Assembly (NCBI RefSeq): GCF_900119315.1
Contig: NZ_LT827010.1
Location: 503,501 to 567,500 of the forward strand
Direction of reading: 5' to 3'
Length of the DNA: 64,000 nucleotides
Source: Actinoplanes sp. SE50/110
GTDB taxonomy: Bacteria > Actinomycetota > Actinomycetes > Mycobacteriales > Micromonosporaceae
The notes under the pieces were generated by a model. It was given only the letters and a program-made list of their open reading frames with translations. It did not search any database and was not told the DNA's origin. Position numbers and translations under genes: made by a program. Position 1 is the stretch's first letter. Each line of letters opens with the position of its first letter. This document shows, in pieces, positions 24,674 through 32,449 of the stretch.

Positions 24674-26344
24674 CTAGTGGCCCTCGCCCTCCGGCCTGCC
24701 CTGCAACGGCATCAGGAAGGTGAGCCCGAAAGCCGCCAACAACAAGATCAAGGTCACGGCGGAGGTACGTACGGTGGTGTCCTCGAAGCCGGCGCGCACC
24801 TGCTCGCCGACGTACTGCGACAGATCCGGCCCGGCCGCGTCCGAGTGGCAGGAGGGCGGCACCACGTCCGGATTGGTCTCGGCCACCCGGTCGGTGAGGC
24901 AGGTCCGCAGCCCGGCGATCACCGCCGGCTGAGCGTCGGCCGGCACGCCGGCGGTGCTCAGCGTGGCCCGCAGCCGGTCCGCCGAGGTGTCCACGTGGTG
25001 CCCGACCGCGCCGGGCAACAGGGCGAAGAAGATCGTGCCGAGCACCGCGATGCCGAACGCCCCACCGAGCTGCTGCACCGAGGTGATCGCCCCGGAGGCC
25101 GAGCCGCTCTCCTCGTCGTCGACGCCGGCCAGCACGATGCCGAAGAACGGCGCCATCGCCAGGCCCATGCCGATGCCGAGCAGCAGCAGGGCCGGGATCA
25201 GGTGCCACGGCGTGATGCCGGAGCCGGCCCAGTGGATGGTGGCGGCGAAGACCCCCGTGCCGATCACCATCACGATGGTGCCGAGCTGCAGCAGTTTGCG
25301 GCCGAGCTTCTCGGCCAGCCCGGCGCCGGCCACGATGAAACCGGCCACCATGCCCAGTGCCTGCGGCAGCGTGGTCAGGCCGGCCTTGAGCGGGGTGTAG
25401 CCCAGCCCGATCTGCAGGTAGAAGGTGAAGACCAGGCTGGTGCCGATCAGCGAGGCGAAGAACATCAGGCCCAGGGCCAGACCGCCGGTGAAGGCGCGCT
25501 TGCGGAACAGGCTCGGGGTGACCAGCGGGTCGAGGCCGCGCTTGTCGCGCCGCGCCTCGTAGACCGCGAACAGGCCGAAGGCCAGCACGCCGACCGCCAG
25601 CATCGCGAAGGTCCACGCCGGCCAGCCCAGCTCGCGGCCCTGCACCAGGGGGTAGAGCAGCAGGAACGCGCCACCGGCGGCGAACAGCACGCCGAGCCAG
25701 TCGAGCCGCGGCGCCCGGTCGAGCCGCGACTCGGGCAGGAACCGCAGCGCGCCGAAAACGGCGAAGATGCCGAGCGGCAGGTTGATGAAGAAGATCATCC
25801 GCCAGCCGGAGTCGAAGTAGTCGGCGTCGACCAGCCAGCCGGCCAGGATCGGACCGCCGACCGAGGACAGGCCCATCACCGGGCCGAACGCGCCGAACGC
25901 CTTGGCGCGCTCGGCCGGGGCGAACATCTCGCGCAGCATGCCCAGGCCCTGCGGCAACATCAGCGCGCCGAACAGGCCCTGCACCGCGCGGGCGCCGAGC
26001 AGGAAGCCGGGCATCGGGGCGAGCGCGCAGGCGAGCGAGGCGAGGGTGAAGCCGGCCGCGCCGATCAGGAACATCCGGCGGCGGCCGTAGATGTCGCCGA
26101 GCCGGCCGCCGGTGAGCAGGCCGATGGCCATGGACAGGGTGTACGCGGCGCCGAGCCACTGGATCAGGCTGTACGACCCGCCGAGCTCGGATCGGATGAC
26201 CGGGCCGGCGATCGTGGTGACCAGCGAGTCCAGCAGGTCCATCACCTCGACCGCGAGGATCACGAAGAGGACGATCCAACGATATCGATACGGCGTGTCG
26301 GTCGCCTGGATTTCTGTTTGAACACTGTTCGTTGTCACGGACAC
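24674..26344 (-). CDS. DHA2-family MFS drug exporter (EmrB/QacA type)
   Basis: A 556-residue transporter with 14 predicted helices. Motif A is GGRLGDIYGRRRMFLIG and motif C-like GPVMGLSSVGGPILAGWL is present. WRMIFFINLPLGIFAV is the typical helix 6-7 phrase. Drug or metabolite efflux by proton antiport is the family role. The GTG start at 26344 sits inside an operator-like palindrome, and the divergent TetR gene is the obvious regulator. Confidence 0.9.
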   Translation of the reverse strand: MSVTTNSVQTEIQATDTPYRYRWIVLFVILAVEVMDLLDSLVTTIAGPVIRSELGGSYSLIQWLGAAYTLSMAIGLLTGGRLGDIYGRRRMFLIGAAGFTLASLACALAPMPGFLLGARAVQGLFGALMLPQGLGMLREMFAPAERAKAFGAFGPVMGLSSVGGPILAGWLVDADYFDSGWRMIFFINLPLGIFAVFGALRFLPESRLDRAPRLDWLGVLFAAGGAFLLLYPLVQGRELGWPAWTFAMLAVGVLAFGLFAVYEARRDKRGLDPLVTPSLFRKRAFTGGLALGLMFFASLIGTSLVFTFYLQIGLGYTPLKAGLTTLPQALGMVAGFIVAGAGLAEKLGRKLLQLGTIVMVIGTGVFAATIHWAGSGITPWHLIPALLLLGIGMGLAMAPFFGIVLAGVDDEESGSASGAITSVQQLGGAFGIAVLGTIFFALLPGAVGHHVDTSADRLRATLSTAGVPADAQPAVIAGLRTCLTDRVAETNPDVVPPSCHSDAAGPDLSQYVGEQVRAGFEDTTVRTSAVTLILLLAAFGLTFLMPLQGRPEGEGH

Positions 26345-26364
26345 CGTTCTAGTTGTGAACGGTG
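26320..26364. promoter_or_regulatory. Two palindromic operator candidates between exporter and TetR
   Basis: GAACACTGTTC (26320-26330) is a perfect palindrome. CACCGTTC-TAGTTGT-GAACGGTG (26342-26364) is an 8-bp inverted repeat. Both share the GAAC/GTTC half-site and cover the exporter start codon, the place a TetR repressor would bind. Confidence 0.7.
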
Positions 26365-26390
26365 CTCGGTGTCAAGTAAATTAGGTGCCG

Positions 26391-27101
26391 ATGAAGACCT
26401 CGCCCTGGAGTCCGCTTCCCGACAAGCGCCCGGCTCGCGTGCAACTCGACCGCGAGCAGATCATCGACGCCGCCCTGCGGATCGTGGATGCCGAGGGCGT
26501 CGAGGCGGTGAGCACCCGCCGGGTCGCCGCCGAGTTCGGCACCGGCCCGTCCAGCCTCTACGCGCACGTGTCCAACAAGGACGAGCTGTTGCGGCTGATG
26601 TTCGACCGGGTGTGCGGCGAGATCGACCTGCCCACGCCGGATCCGGCCCGCTGGGCGGAGCAGATCCGGCAGATGATGTGCCAGGTACACGAGGTCCTGC
26701 TGGGGCACAACGACCTGGCGCGGGTCGCGCTGGCCTCGATCCCCAACGGGCCCAACGCGCTGCGCTGCTCGGAGTGGATGATCGGGCTGCTGATCGAGGG
26801 CGGGGTGTCGCCGCGGACCGCGGCCTGGGCACTCGACCGGATCTTCCTCTACGTCACCACGGACGCTTACGAGATCTCCATCTGGGTCACCCAGCTGCGT
26901 CACCTGGAGCTGCCGCAGGACGAGGTGGAGAAGCAGGTCAAGGGCGAGATGGCGAAGCACTTCGAGGACCTGCCGGCCGACCGCTTCCCGTATCTGCGGA
27001 CGCACGCGGCGGCGATGACCTCGGGCACCTCGCAGGAGCGCTTCGAGTTCGGCCTCGACCTGCTGATCGACGGACTGACGCGATCGGTCGGGAAGGGGTG
27101 A
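26391..27101 (+). CDS. TetR family regulator (TetR_C_1 type)
   Basis: A 236-residue regulator. HTH at about residues 30-60 (VSTRRVAAEFGTGPSSLYAHVSNK), followed by a tetracycline-repressor-like C-terminal domain with the family phrase SSLYAHV-NKDELL. It is divergent from the DHA2 exporter and very probably represses it via the palindromes in between. An in-frame GTG two codons upstream (26385) is a possible alternative start. Confidence 0.88.
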   Translation: MKTSPWSPLPDKRPARVQLDREQIIDAALRIVDAEGVEAVSTRRVAAEFGTGPSSLYAHVSNKDELLRLMFDRVCGEIDLPTPDPARWAEQIRQMMCQVHEVLLGHNDLARVALASIPNGPNALRCSEWMIGLLIEGGVSPRTAAWALDRIFLYVTTDAYEISIWVTQLRHLELPQDEVEKQVKGEMAKHFEDLPADRFPYLRTHAAAMTSGTSQERFEFGLDLLIDGLTRSVGKG

Positions 27102-27113
27102 CGAGCCCTCCGG

Positions 27114-27509
27114 TCAGATCGTCGGCAGGCCGGCCTCCTGCCAGGCCCGGAAACCGCCGGCCAGGTCGGTGGCGCGATGCAGGCCGAGATCCTGCAAGGC
27201 GGCCGCGGCCAGGCTGCTGGTGTAACCCTCCTGGCAGGTGATGATCACCGGAAGGTCGTAGCTGTCGGCGAACGGCAGGCGGGCGTCGCTGCGCGGGTCG
27301 AGCCGCCACTCCAGCACGTTGCGCTCGATGATCAGGGCACCGGGGATCTCACCGTGCTCGGCGCGCTGCGCGGCCGGCCGGATGTCGATCAGCACCGCGC
27401 CGTCCCGGACCGCGGCGGCGGTCTCCAGCGGGTCCAGCCGGGTCAGCCGGGTGCGGGCCTCGTCGAGGATCTCGGCGATGCCGCGGGAGCCGGGCGGGGC
27501 CGCGGTCAC
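27114..27509 (-). CDS. Rhodanese-like sulfurtransferase
   Basis: A single rhodanese domain of 131 residues. VLIDIRPAAQRAEHGEIPGALIIERNVLEWRL is the family N-terminal half, and the active-site loop is CQEGYTSS with the persulfide-forming cysteine in VIITCQ. FRAWQEAGLP closes the domain. Its GTG overlaps the stop of the cysteine dioxygenase gene (GTGA), so the two probably act together in sulfur handling, with the rhodanese taking or delivering sulfane sulfur. Confidence 0.92.
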   Translation of the reverse strand: MTAAPPGSRGIAEILDEARTRLTRLDPLETAAAVRDGAVLIDIRPAAQRAEHGEIPGALIIERNVLEWRLDPRSDARLPFADSYDLPVIITCQEGYTSSLAAAALQDLGLHRATDLAGGFRAWQEAGLPTI

Positions 27510-27976
27510 CACTGGGCACCGGCCCGTTCGACGGTGCGGGTCTCCAGGCCGGCCGGGCTCAGCCGGTACTTCGTCATGCTGGTCAGGGCGGGGCCGTACA
27601 CGTGGATGCTGATCGCCGGGTCGGGCCCGCGGTTCACGATCCGGTGCACGTGGTGGCTGCCGAACCGGCGGCCGGCGCCCTCGCCGAGGTCGCGGGTGGT
27701 GACCCGGGGCGCGTCCGCCGGGCCGCTGACCGTGTCCTCGGTGAGCACGCCGCTGAACACCTGGAACGCTCCGGCCGAGCCGCCGTGGTCGTGCAGTTCG
27801 GTCTGCTGTCCGGGCAGCCAGGTGAGCAGCCACACCTCGTGGTCGTCGGCCACCTCCAGCCGGTGGTACCACCGCTCGACCGGGTCGAAGCGGGGCGGCA
27901 CCACCCACCCCTCGGGCGCGTTGGCGAATTGCCGGGCGATGGCGAGGTGGTCGAGGCGGACGGCGGTGGCGGGCAT
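27506..27976 (-). CDS. Cysteine dioxygenase type I
   Basis: A 156-residue cupin that oxidises cysteine to cysteine sulfinate. Metal-binding histidines are in ELHDHGGSAGAF (two) and SHHVHRIVN (third), and YRLSP near the end carries a conserved Tyr region. GAGGAG seven bases before ATG 27976 fixes the start; sequence further upstream is not conserved. Related 3-mercaptopropionate dioxygenases share the fold, so the substrate is likely but not proven. Confidence 0.9.
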   Translation of the reverse strand: MPATAVRLDHLAIARQFANAPEGWVVPPRFDPVERWYHRLEVADDHEVWLLTWLPGQQTELHDHGGSAGAFQVFSGVLTEDTVSGPADAPRVTTRDLGEGAGRRFGSHHVHRIVNRGPDPAISIHVYGPALTSMTKYRLSPAGLETRTVERAGAQW

Positions 27977-28002
27977 GCGGAATCTCCTCGCGGTTCCTTT
28001 AT

Positions 28003-28019
28003 TACCTATCGGCAAGGTA
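28003..28019. promoter_or_regulatory. Palindrome upstream of cysteine dioxygenase
   Basis: TACCTATCGGCAAGGTA is a 5-bp inverted repeat (TACCT/AGGTA) about 27 bp upstream of the dioxygenase start. A Rrf2/CymR-like or similar sulfur regulator site is plausible by shape. The regulator is not encoded nearby. Confidence 0.45.
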
Positions 28020-28075
28020 TGTTTTACCACAGAACTCGGGGCGATGGGGCCGGTTCCCGGATCCGGCGTGACCCC

Positions 28076-28105
28076 GAAAGAGGCTCCACCGAATTTGCCT
28101 CTTTC
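28076..28105. promoter_or_regulatory. Inverted repeat in the divergent gap before the neprosin-like gene
   Basis: GAAAGAGGC (28076-28084) and GCCTCTTTC (28097-28105) are perfect 9-bp complements 12 bp apart. It lies mid-way in the 334-bp divergent spacer 27977-28310, which otherwise shows no gene. It could be an operator or a structured leader element. Confidence 0.45.
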
Positions 28106-28310
28106 TTGACCATGTGCGTGAAACTGCGATCCGCAATGGCGTGGACACGCTCGGTTGAACAAAGTGGTCGTGCTGTCACCGGATCGGCCGACCGCTTCAG
28201 CCGTTACGGCAGAGTTCCTGGTCAGGACGTCCCTGGGCAATTGAGAAAGCTATATGGTGAGCTGCGCCGCCGGGAGCCGGCGCGACCCCCCGATGAACGA
28301 GGACGGACAC

Positions 28311-29432
28311 GTGTTGAAGTCACGCCGCGGTCTGCTCGCCGCCGGCCTCAGCGTCGCGGTGATCGGCGCGATCGGAGTCGCCTCCACACTCAACGCGGGG
28401 GCCGAGCAGATCCCGGACGCGGCGCCCACGGCGAGTGTCGCCGCCGCGCCCGCCGACCTCATCCCGCCGGCCAACCTGCCGTGGGGGCAGCGCCCGACCC
28501 GGGTCAAGCGCGGCCGCGACGGGGCGAACAGCCGATCGCTGCAGGCCGCCGGGCTCAGCGTCGCCGGCCCGTCCGAGGGTGACAACGGCACCCCCGATCC
28601 GGAGTACGCGCCCAAGGGCCGCAGCTCCAGGTCCAGCTTCCTGCGCACCGCCAAGACGTCGGTGGTGCCGCCTCCCGAACCGTCCGCCGATCCGTCCGCA
28701 CCGGCGTCCGCCTCGGCGTCCGCGTCCGCCTCCGCACCGGCCTCGGCCGACCCGTCGACGACCCCCGGGAGCACCGGCCCGACGGTGAACTTCCTCTACA
28801 ACGTCGGCGCACAGGCCGCGGTCTCGGACGGCGCCTACATCAACCTGACGATCAACAAGCCGAAACTGGCCAAGCAGGATTACCACACCCTGGCCGAGCT
28901 GGCCGTGCAGTCCGCGGACGGCAACCAGATCGTCGAGATCGGGTGGAACGTCGACCGGGTGGTCAACGGCGACGACGACCCGCACCTGTTCGTCTACCAC
29001 TGGGTCAACCGGCAGACGTCCTGCTACAACGGCTGCGGCTTCGTGCAGTACAGCAAGGCCGTGGTGCCCGGCGACACGCTCGCCGTCGACCAGCAGAAGA
29101 AATTCGGCATCCAGTTCTACAACGGCGGCTGGTGGGTGGCGTACGACACCGAGTGGGTCGGCTATTTCCCGGCCAAGCTCTGGGGCGACGTCTCGTTCAC
29201 CAAGAGCGGTCTGGTCCAGGTCTTCGGCGAGGTGGCCGCCGCGTCCGACAAGCCGTGCACCGAGATGGGCAACGGCAAGAAGTCCGACGACACCACGTCG
29301 GCCCGGATCGGCAGCATCGCCTACGTCAACGGGCCGACCGCCGACCTGGTGGTCCGCAGCACCAGCGACTTTTACACGGTCAACCAGTTGAGCAACCGCA
29401 CCTTCCGCTACGGCGGCCCCGGCAGCTGTTGA
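28311..29432 (+). CDS. Secreted neprosin-domain protein (glutamic peptidase-like)
   Basis: A 373-residue exported protein. Residues 1-32 are a signal peptide, 60-150 a low-complexity linker with an Ala-Ser tract, and about 157-373 a neprosin (DUF239) domain. Family phrases are NQIVEIGWNVD, FVYHWVN, WWVAYDTEWVGYFPAKLW and VQVFGEVAA. The two glutamates that act in plant neprosin correspond to Glu209 and Glu307, both present. Four cysteines could form disulfides. It may be an extracellular prolyl endopeptidase, though activity is inferred. GTG 28311 follows GAGG. A terminator follows the gene. Confidence 0.85.
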   Translation: MLKSRRGLLAAGLSVAVIGAIGVASTLNAGAEQIPDAAPTASVAAAPADLIPPANLPWGQRPTRVKRGRDGANSRSLQAAGLSVAGPSEGDNGTPDPEYAPKGRSSRSSFLRTAKTSVVPPPEPSADPSAPASASASASASAPASADPSTTPGSTGPTVNFLYNVGAQAAVSDGAYINLTINKPKLAKQDYHTLAELAVQSADGNQIVEIGWNVDRVVNGDDDPHLFVYHWVNRQTSCYNGCGFVQYSKAVVPGDTLAVDQQKKFGIQFYNGGWWVAYDTEWVGYFPAKLWGDVSFTKSGLVQVFGEVAAASDKPCTEMGNGKKSDDTTSARIGSIAYVNGPTADLVVRSTSDFYTVNQLSNRTFRYGGPGSC

Positions 29433-29450
29433 TCTTCATCTATCCGCTTT

Positions 29451-29492
29451 CGGCGCCCGGTCCCCGTCGAGGGATCGGGCGCCGATGTTTTT
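29451..29492 (+). terminator. Rho-independent terminator after neprosin-like gene
   Basis: TCGGCGCCCG (29451-29460) pairs with CGGGCGCCGA (29476-29485) around a 15-nt loop and is followed by TGTTTTT. It lies 18 bp after the stop codon and separates this gene from the sigma factor operon. Confidence 0.85.
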
Positions 29493-29570
29493 CGGGCTCA
29501 CGGTGAACCTGTCCGCGTGCCACGATGTACATCCGGGTGGCCGGGCGGAACCCGAGGGGAGCTGGCGCCG

Positions 29571-30110
29571 ATGAAGCGACGGGTGAGCAGCCCCGACGAG
29601 CAACTGATGACCGCGCTCTACACGGAGCACTACGCAATTCTGATCAACTTCGTCTCGCGATACGTCTCGGACCGGCACAAAGCCGAGGACCTGGTCCAGG
29701 AGACGTTGCTGCGGGCGTGGAAGCACATCGACCACCTCGACCCCGAACCGGGACGAACCAGGTCATACCTGCTGACCATCGCCCGTAACGTGGTGACCAA
29801 CGCATGGCGGGCGGAACAACGCCGGCCCCGGTTGGTCTCCGACGAGACCGCGGTCAACTCCGTGCCGTCGGCGGACAATGTGGATCAAATGGTGGAGGGC
29901 TGGCTGGTCGCGGAAGCGATGGAACGGCTCTCCCCGGAACACCGGGCGGTGATACAGGCCATGTATTACGAGGGACAGAGCGTGGCCGACGCGGCACGCC
30001 GGCTGTCGGTGCCGGAAGGCACGGTGAAATCGCGCGCCTACTACGCGGTGCGCGCACTCCGCGCCGTCTTCGAGGAGATGGGCATGCTGCGGAGCGGGGG
30101 TGCGGCATGA
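29571..30110 (+). CDS. ECF sigma factor (sigma-70 family)
   Basis: A 179-residue ECF sigma factor. Region 2 includes NFVSRYVSDRHKAEDLVQETLLRAWKHI (about 21-50). Region 4 is LSPEHRAVIQAMYYEGQSVADAARRLSVPEGTVKSR (about 123-158), with the HTH intact. GGGGAG before ATG 29571 supports the start. It forms an operon with a ZAS anti-sigma factor, its presumed inhibitor, via a 20-codon ORF. GTGAACC at 29503-29509 followed by CGATGTAC is a possible autoregulated promoter. Confidence 0.92.
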   Translation: MKRRVSSPDEQLMTALYTEHYAILINFVSRYVSDRHKAEDLVQETLLRAWKHIDHLDPEPGRTRSYLLTIARNVVTNAWRAEQRRPRLVSDETAVNSVPSADNVDQMVEGWLVAEAMERLSPEHRAVIQAMYYEGQSVADAARRLSVPEGTVKSRAYYAVRALRAVFEEMGMLRSGGAA

Positions 30111-30169
30111 AACCCGTGGACCGGCCGTCTCCGCCGCGATTCCGGCGCCGGGACGGGGGTGCGGCATGA
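30107..30169 (+). CDS. 20-codon ORF bridging sigma and anti-sigma genes
   Basis: ATG overlaps the sigma factor TGA (ATGA) and its own TGA overlaps the anti-sigma ATG (ATGA), so it bridges the two genes without a gap. The peptide is MKPVDRPSPPRFRRRDGGAA. Both junctions carry the same CGGGGGTGCGGCATGA sequence, so it probably arose by duplication of the coupling site. It may only relay ribosomes from sigma to anti-sigma. No peptide function is claimed. Confidence 0.55.
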   Translation: MKPVDRPSPPRFRRRDGGAA

Positions 30170-30888
30170 GTGACCTTGACGAGCACGACAGCCTGCATCG
30201 TCTGCTCGGTGGCTATCTGCTGGGCGGTCTCGACGAGGCCGACACCGACCGGCTCGACGCGCACCTGCACGACTGCGCCGAATGCCGGGCCGAACTGGAC
30301 CGGCTCGCACCGGTCCCGGAAATGCTGCAACACCTGCCGGACGTCCGGCAGCTGGGCGGTGATCTCCCGCCGCTCACGGTCGCTCCGGCCGCGCGGCCGA
30401 GTCCGCAGAACATCGAGAATCTGCTCAGCCGGATGCGGGCCGAGAGAACCCACAAGACCCGGATGGTGCGTACGCGGTGGCTGGTCGCCGCCTCGGTCGC
30501 CGTCCTGGCCGCCGGCGCCATCGGCTACGGCGTGCTGGTCCACGACAACGACGCCACCACCCAGCAGTCCCCGCCGCTCGCGGCCGCCACGATAACGGCG
30601 AACTTCGAACCGACCGCCGGCGGCGCCCTGCACGGCCAGGCCACCCTGGTCAAGAAGGCCTGGGGCGTTTCGGTATCGCTGAACATGACCGGAATGCAGG
30701 GCAAAGCCCCGTTCTTCTGCATGGTCAAACGAGCCGACGGCACCATGGAACAGGCCGCCGCCTGGGGTGAAACCCCCGAACACACCGCCAAGGTCGATGG
30801 CGCCAGCTCGGTGACCGCCACCGACGTCCGGGCGATCGTCATCACCGACAGCGACGGAAAAGTGCTGGGCACGGCGCCGGTCACCTAG
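30166..30888 (+). CDS. ZAS-type membrane anti-sigma factor
   Basis: A 240-residue protein. The cytoplasmic N-terminus has the zinc-binding anti-sigma motif H33-x3-C37-x2-C40 (HLHDCAEC). A transmembrane helix (WLVAASVAVLAAGAIGYGVLV) lies at about 104-124, and the outer domain resembles the RskA-type (ITANFEPTAGGALHGQATLVKKAWG). It should hold the sigma factor inactive until an envelope signal. GGGGG before ATG 30166 and ATGA coupling support the start. Confidence 0.92.
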   Translation: MSDLDEHDSLHRLLGGYLLGGLDEADTDRLDAHLHDCAECRAELDRLAPVPEMLQHLPDVRQLGGDLPPLTVAPAARPSPQNIENLLSRMRAERTHKTRMVRTRWLVAASVAVLAAGAIGYGVLVHDNDATTQQSPPLAAATITANFEPTAGGALHGQATLVKKAWGVSVSLNMTGMQGKAPFFCMVKRADGTMEQAAAWGETPEHTAKVDGASSVTATDVRAIVITDSDGKVLGTAPVT

Positions 30889-30902
30889 TCAGAATCGGGG
30901 GC

Positions 30903-32099
30903 ATGCCATCGACCGGTATGCCCCCGTCCGCCACCGATGATCCGTTCTCCCACCCCGCCGAGCCCGCGTCGGCGCCATCTTCCGGGCCCGCTCCGGTGCC
31001 CGGGCCCGGACTTGCGCCTTCGGCCGGCGGGTCGGCGCCCGCGGTGGCGGTGGGATCGTCGGTGGCGCGGGAGCTGCCGAAGCTTCGCGCCGGCGATCGG
31101 GTGGCGGTGTTGTCGCCGTCATTCGCCTCGCCAGGCCTCTTCCCGGAACGCCACGAGCAGGCGATCCGCCGCATCCGCGACGACCTCGGTCTGGAGCCGG
31201 TCGAGTTCCCCACCACCCGTCGCCTCGGCGCCTCAGCCGCCGACCGCGCCGCGGACCTGACCGCCGCCTTCGCGGACCCGTCGATCCGGGCCGTGTTCGC
31301 CACGATCGGGGGCGACGACCAGATCACCGTGCTGCCACACCTGGATCCGGCGGTGTTCCAGGCCGACCCGAAACCGTTCTTCGGCTTCTCCGACAACACC
31401 AACCTGCTGAACTGGCTGTGGTCGCACGGCATCCCGGCCTACCACGGCGGTTCCACGATGATGCACCTGGCCCAGGGCGACGGCATCCCGCCGATCCACC
31501 TGGCATCCCTGCGAGCCGCCCTGTTCACCGGCGGCGACCTGCCGATCACACCGATCGACACCTTCAGCGAGGAGGAGATCGACTGGTCGGATCCCCGGTC
31601 GCTGACGGACCCCCTGCCCACCGCCCCCGGCCCCGGCTGGATCTGGCACCAGCCGACCCGGGTGCTCACCGCCCCGACCTGGGGCGGCAACCTGGAGATC
31701 CTCCACTGGAACCTGGCCGCCGACCGCTGGATCCGCCCGGTCGCCGACTACGCCGGTCACATCCTGCTGCTGGAGACCTCGGAGGAGATGCCCCCCGCCG
31801 AGGAGGTCTTCCGAATCCTCCGCAACTTCGGCGAACGAGGCCTTCTGCACCAGTTCCCCGCCGCCCTGTTCGCCACCGCGAAGGCGACAGTCTTCACCAG
31901 CCCCCGCCCCCACCCGGAGCGCCAGAAGTACCGAGACGACCAGCGCGAGGCCGTCCTGCGAGCCTTCGCGACCTATCACCCCACAGCGATGCTCACCTTC
32001 GGCGTGGACTTCGGACACACCAGCCCCCAGTGGGTCCTCCCCTACGGCGGCCGCCTCACCGTCAACGGCCCCGCCCGGACCATCACCGCCCACTACTGA
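30903..32099 (+). CDS. LD-carboxypeptidase/MccF-like peptidase, family S66
   Basis: A 398-residue S66 serine peptidase. The nucleophile is Ser163 in FFGFSDNTNL, the glutamate is in LLLETSEE (about 289) and the histidine in FGVDFGHTSPQW (about 373). The family cleaves L,D-bonds in muropeptides or, in MccF-like members, inactivates microcin C. The larger size and the W-HG-PAYHGG phrase favour the MccF-like side. The first 55 residues are Ser/Pro/Ala-rich, so the true start may be later, near VARELPKLRAGD. No signal peptide, so it is cytoplasmic. Confidence 0.85.
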   Translation: MPSTGMPPSATDDPFSHPAEPASAPSSGPAPVPGPGLAPSAGGSAPAVAVGSSVARELPKLRAGDRVAVLSPSFASPGLFPERHEQAIRRIRDDLGLEPVEFPTTRRLGASAADRAADLTAAFADPSIRAVFATIGGDDQITVLPHLDPAVFQADPKPFFGFSDNTNLLNWLWSHGIPAYHGGSTMMHLAQGDGIPPIHLASLRAALFTGGDLPITPIDTFSEEEIDWSDPRSLTDPLPTAPGPGWIWHQPTRVLTAPTWGGNLEILHWNLAADRWIRPVADYAGHILLLETSEEMPPAEEVFRILRNFGERGLLHQFPAALFATAKATVFTSPRPHPERQKYRDDQREAVLRAFATYHPTAMLTFGVDFGHTSPQWVLPYGGRLTVNGPARTITAHY

Positions 32100-32449
32100 C
32101 CCGGGCCGTCCCGCCGGGTCCGTAGGGACTGCGCCGGGAGCGGTGTTTCCGGCCCGGCGCGCCGGGCTTAGGTCTGGCGGGATGGGCACTGTGAGTAGTG
32201 ACATCGGGCGTTGTGAGTCCGCTGGAGAAGAACGCTGACGACGGGCGGCAGCCGTCGCCGGAGCAGGCCGGGAACCGGTCGCCGAAGGTGGTCGAGAAGG
32301 CGTTCAGTCCCAGCGCACCGCCCCTCGTGTCCGGCCTGGAGCGCGGCGGGTGTTGGCGGGTGGGACGGCGGCTGGCTGGGGTTCGGCCGGAAGGTGATGG
32401 GTGCCCGGGCCATGGGCGCGATCGCGGGTGTGCGGCTGGCCGGGAGAGG
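32100..32449. other. Convergent spacer, no gene
   Basis: 350 bp between the S66 peptidase and the convergent MFS gene. GCGCCGGG (32131-32138) and CCCGGCGC (32153-32160) can form a stem-loop that may terminate transcription, though no T-run follows. I see nothing else I can name. Confidence 0.55.

Noticed and set aside
24485..27241. Plus-strand open frame of 918 codons
   Set aside because: It is antisense to the DHA2 exporter and out of frame with TetR; Glu/Gln/Arg-rich low complexity with no domain.
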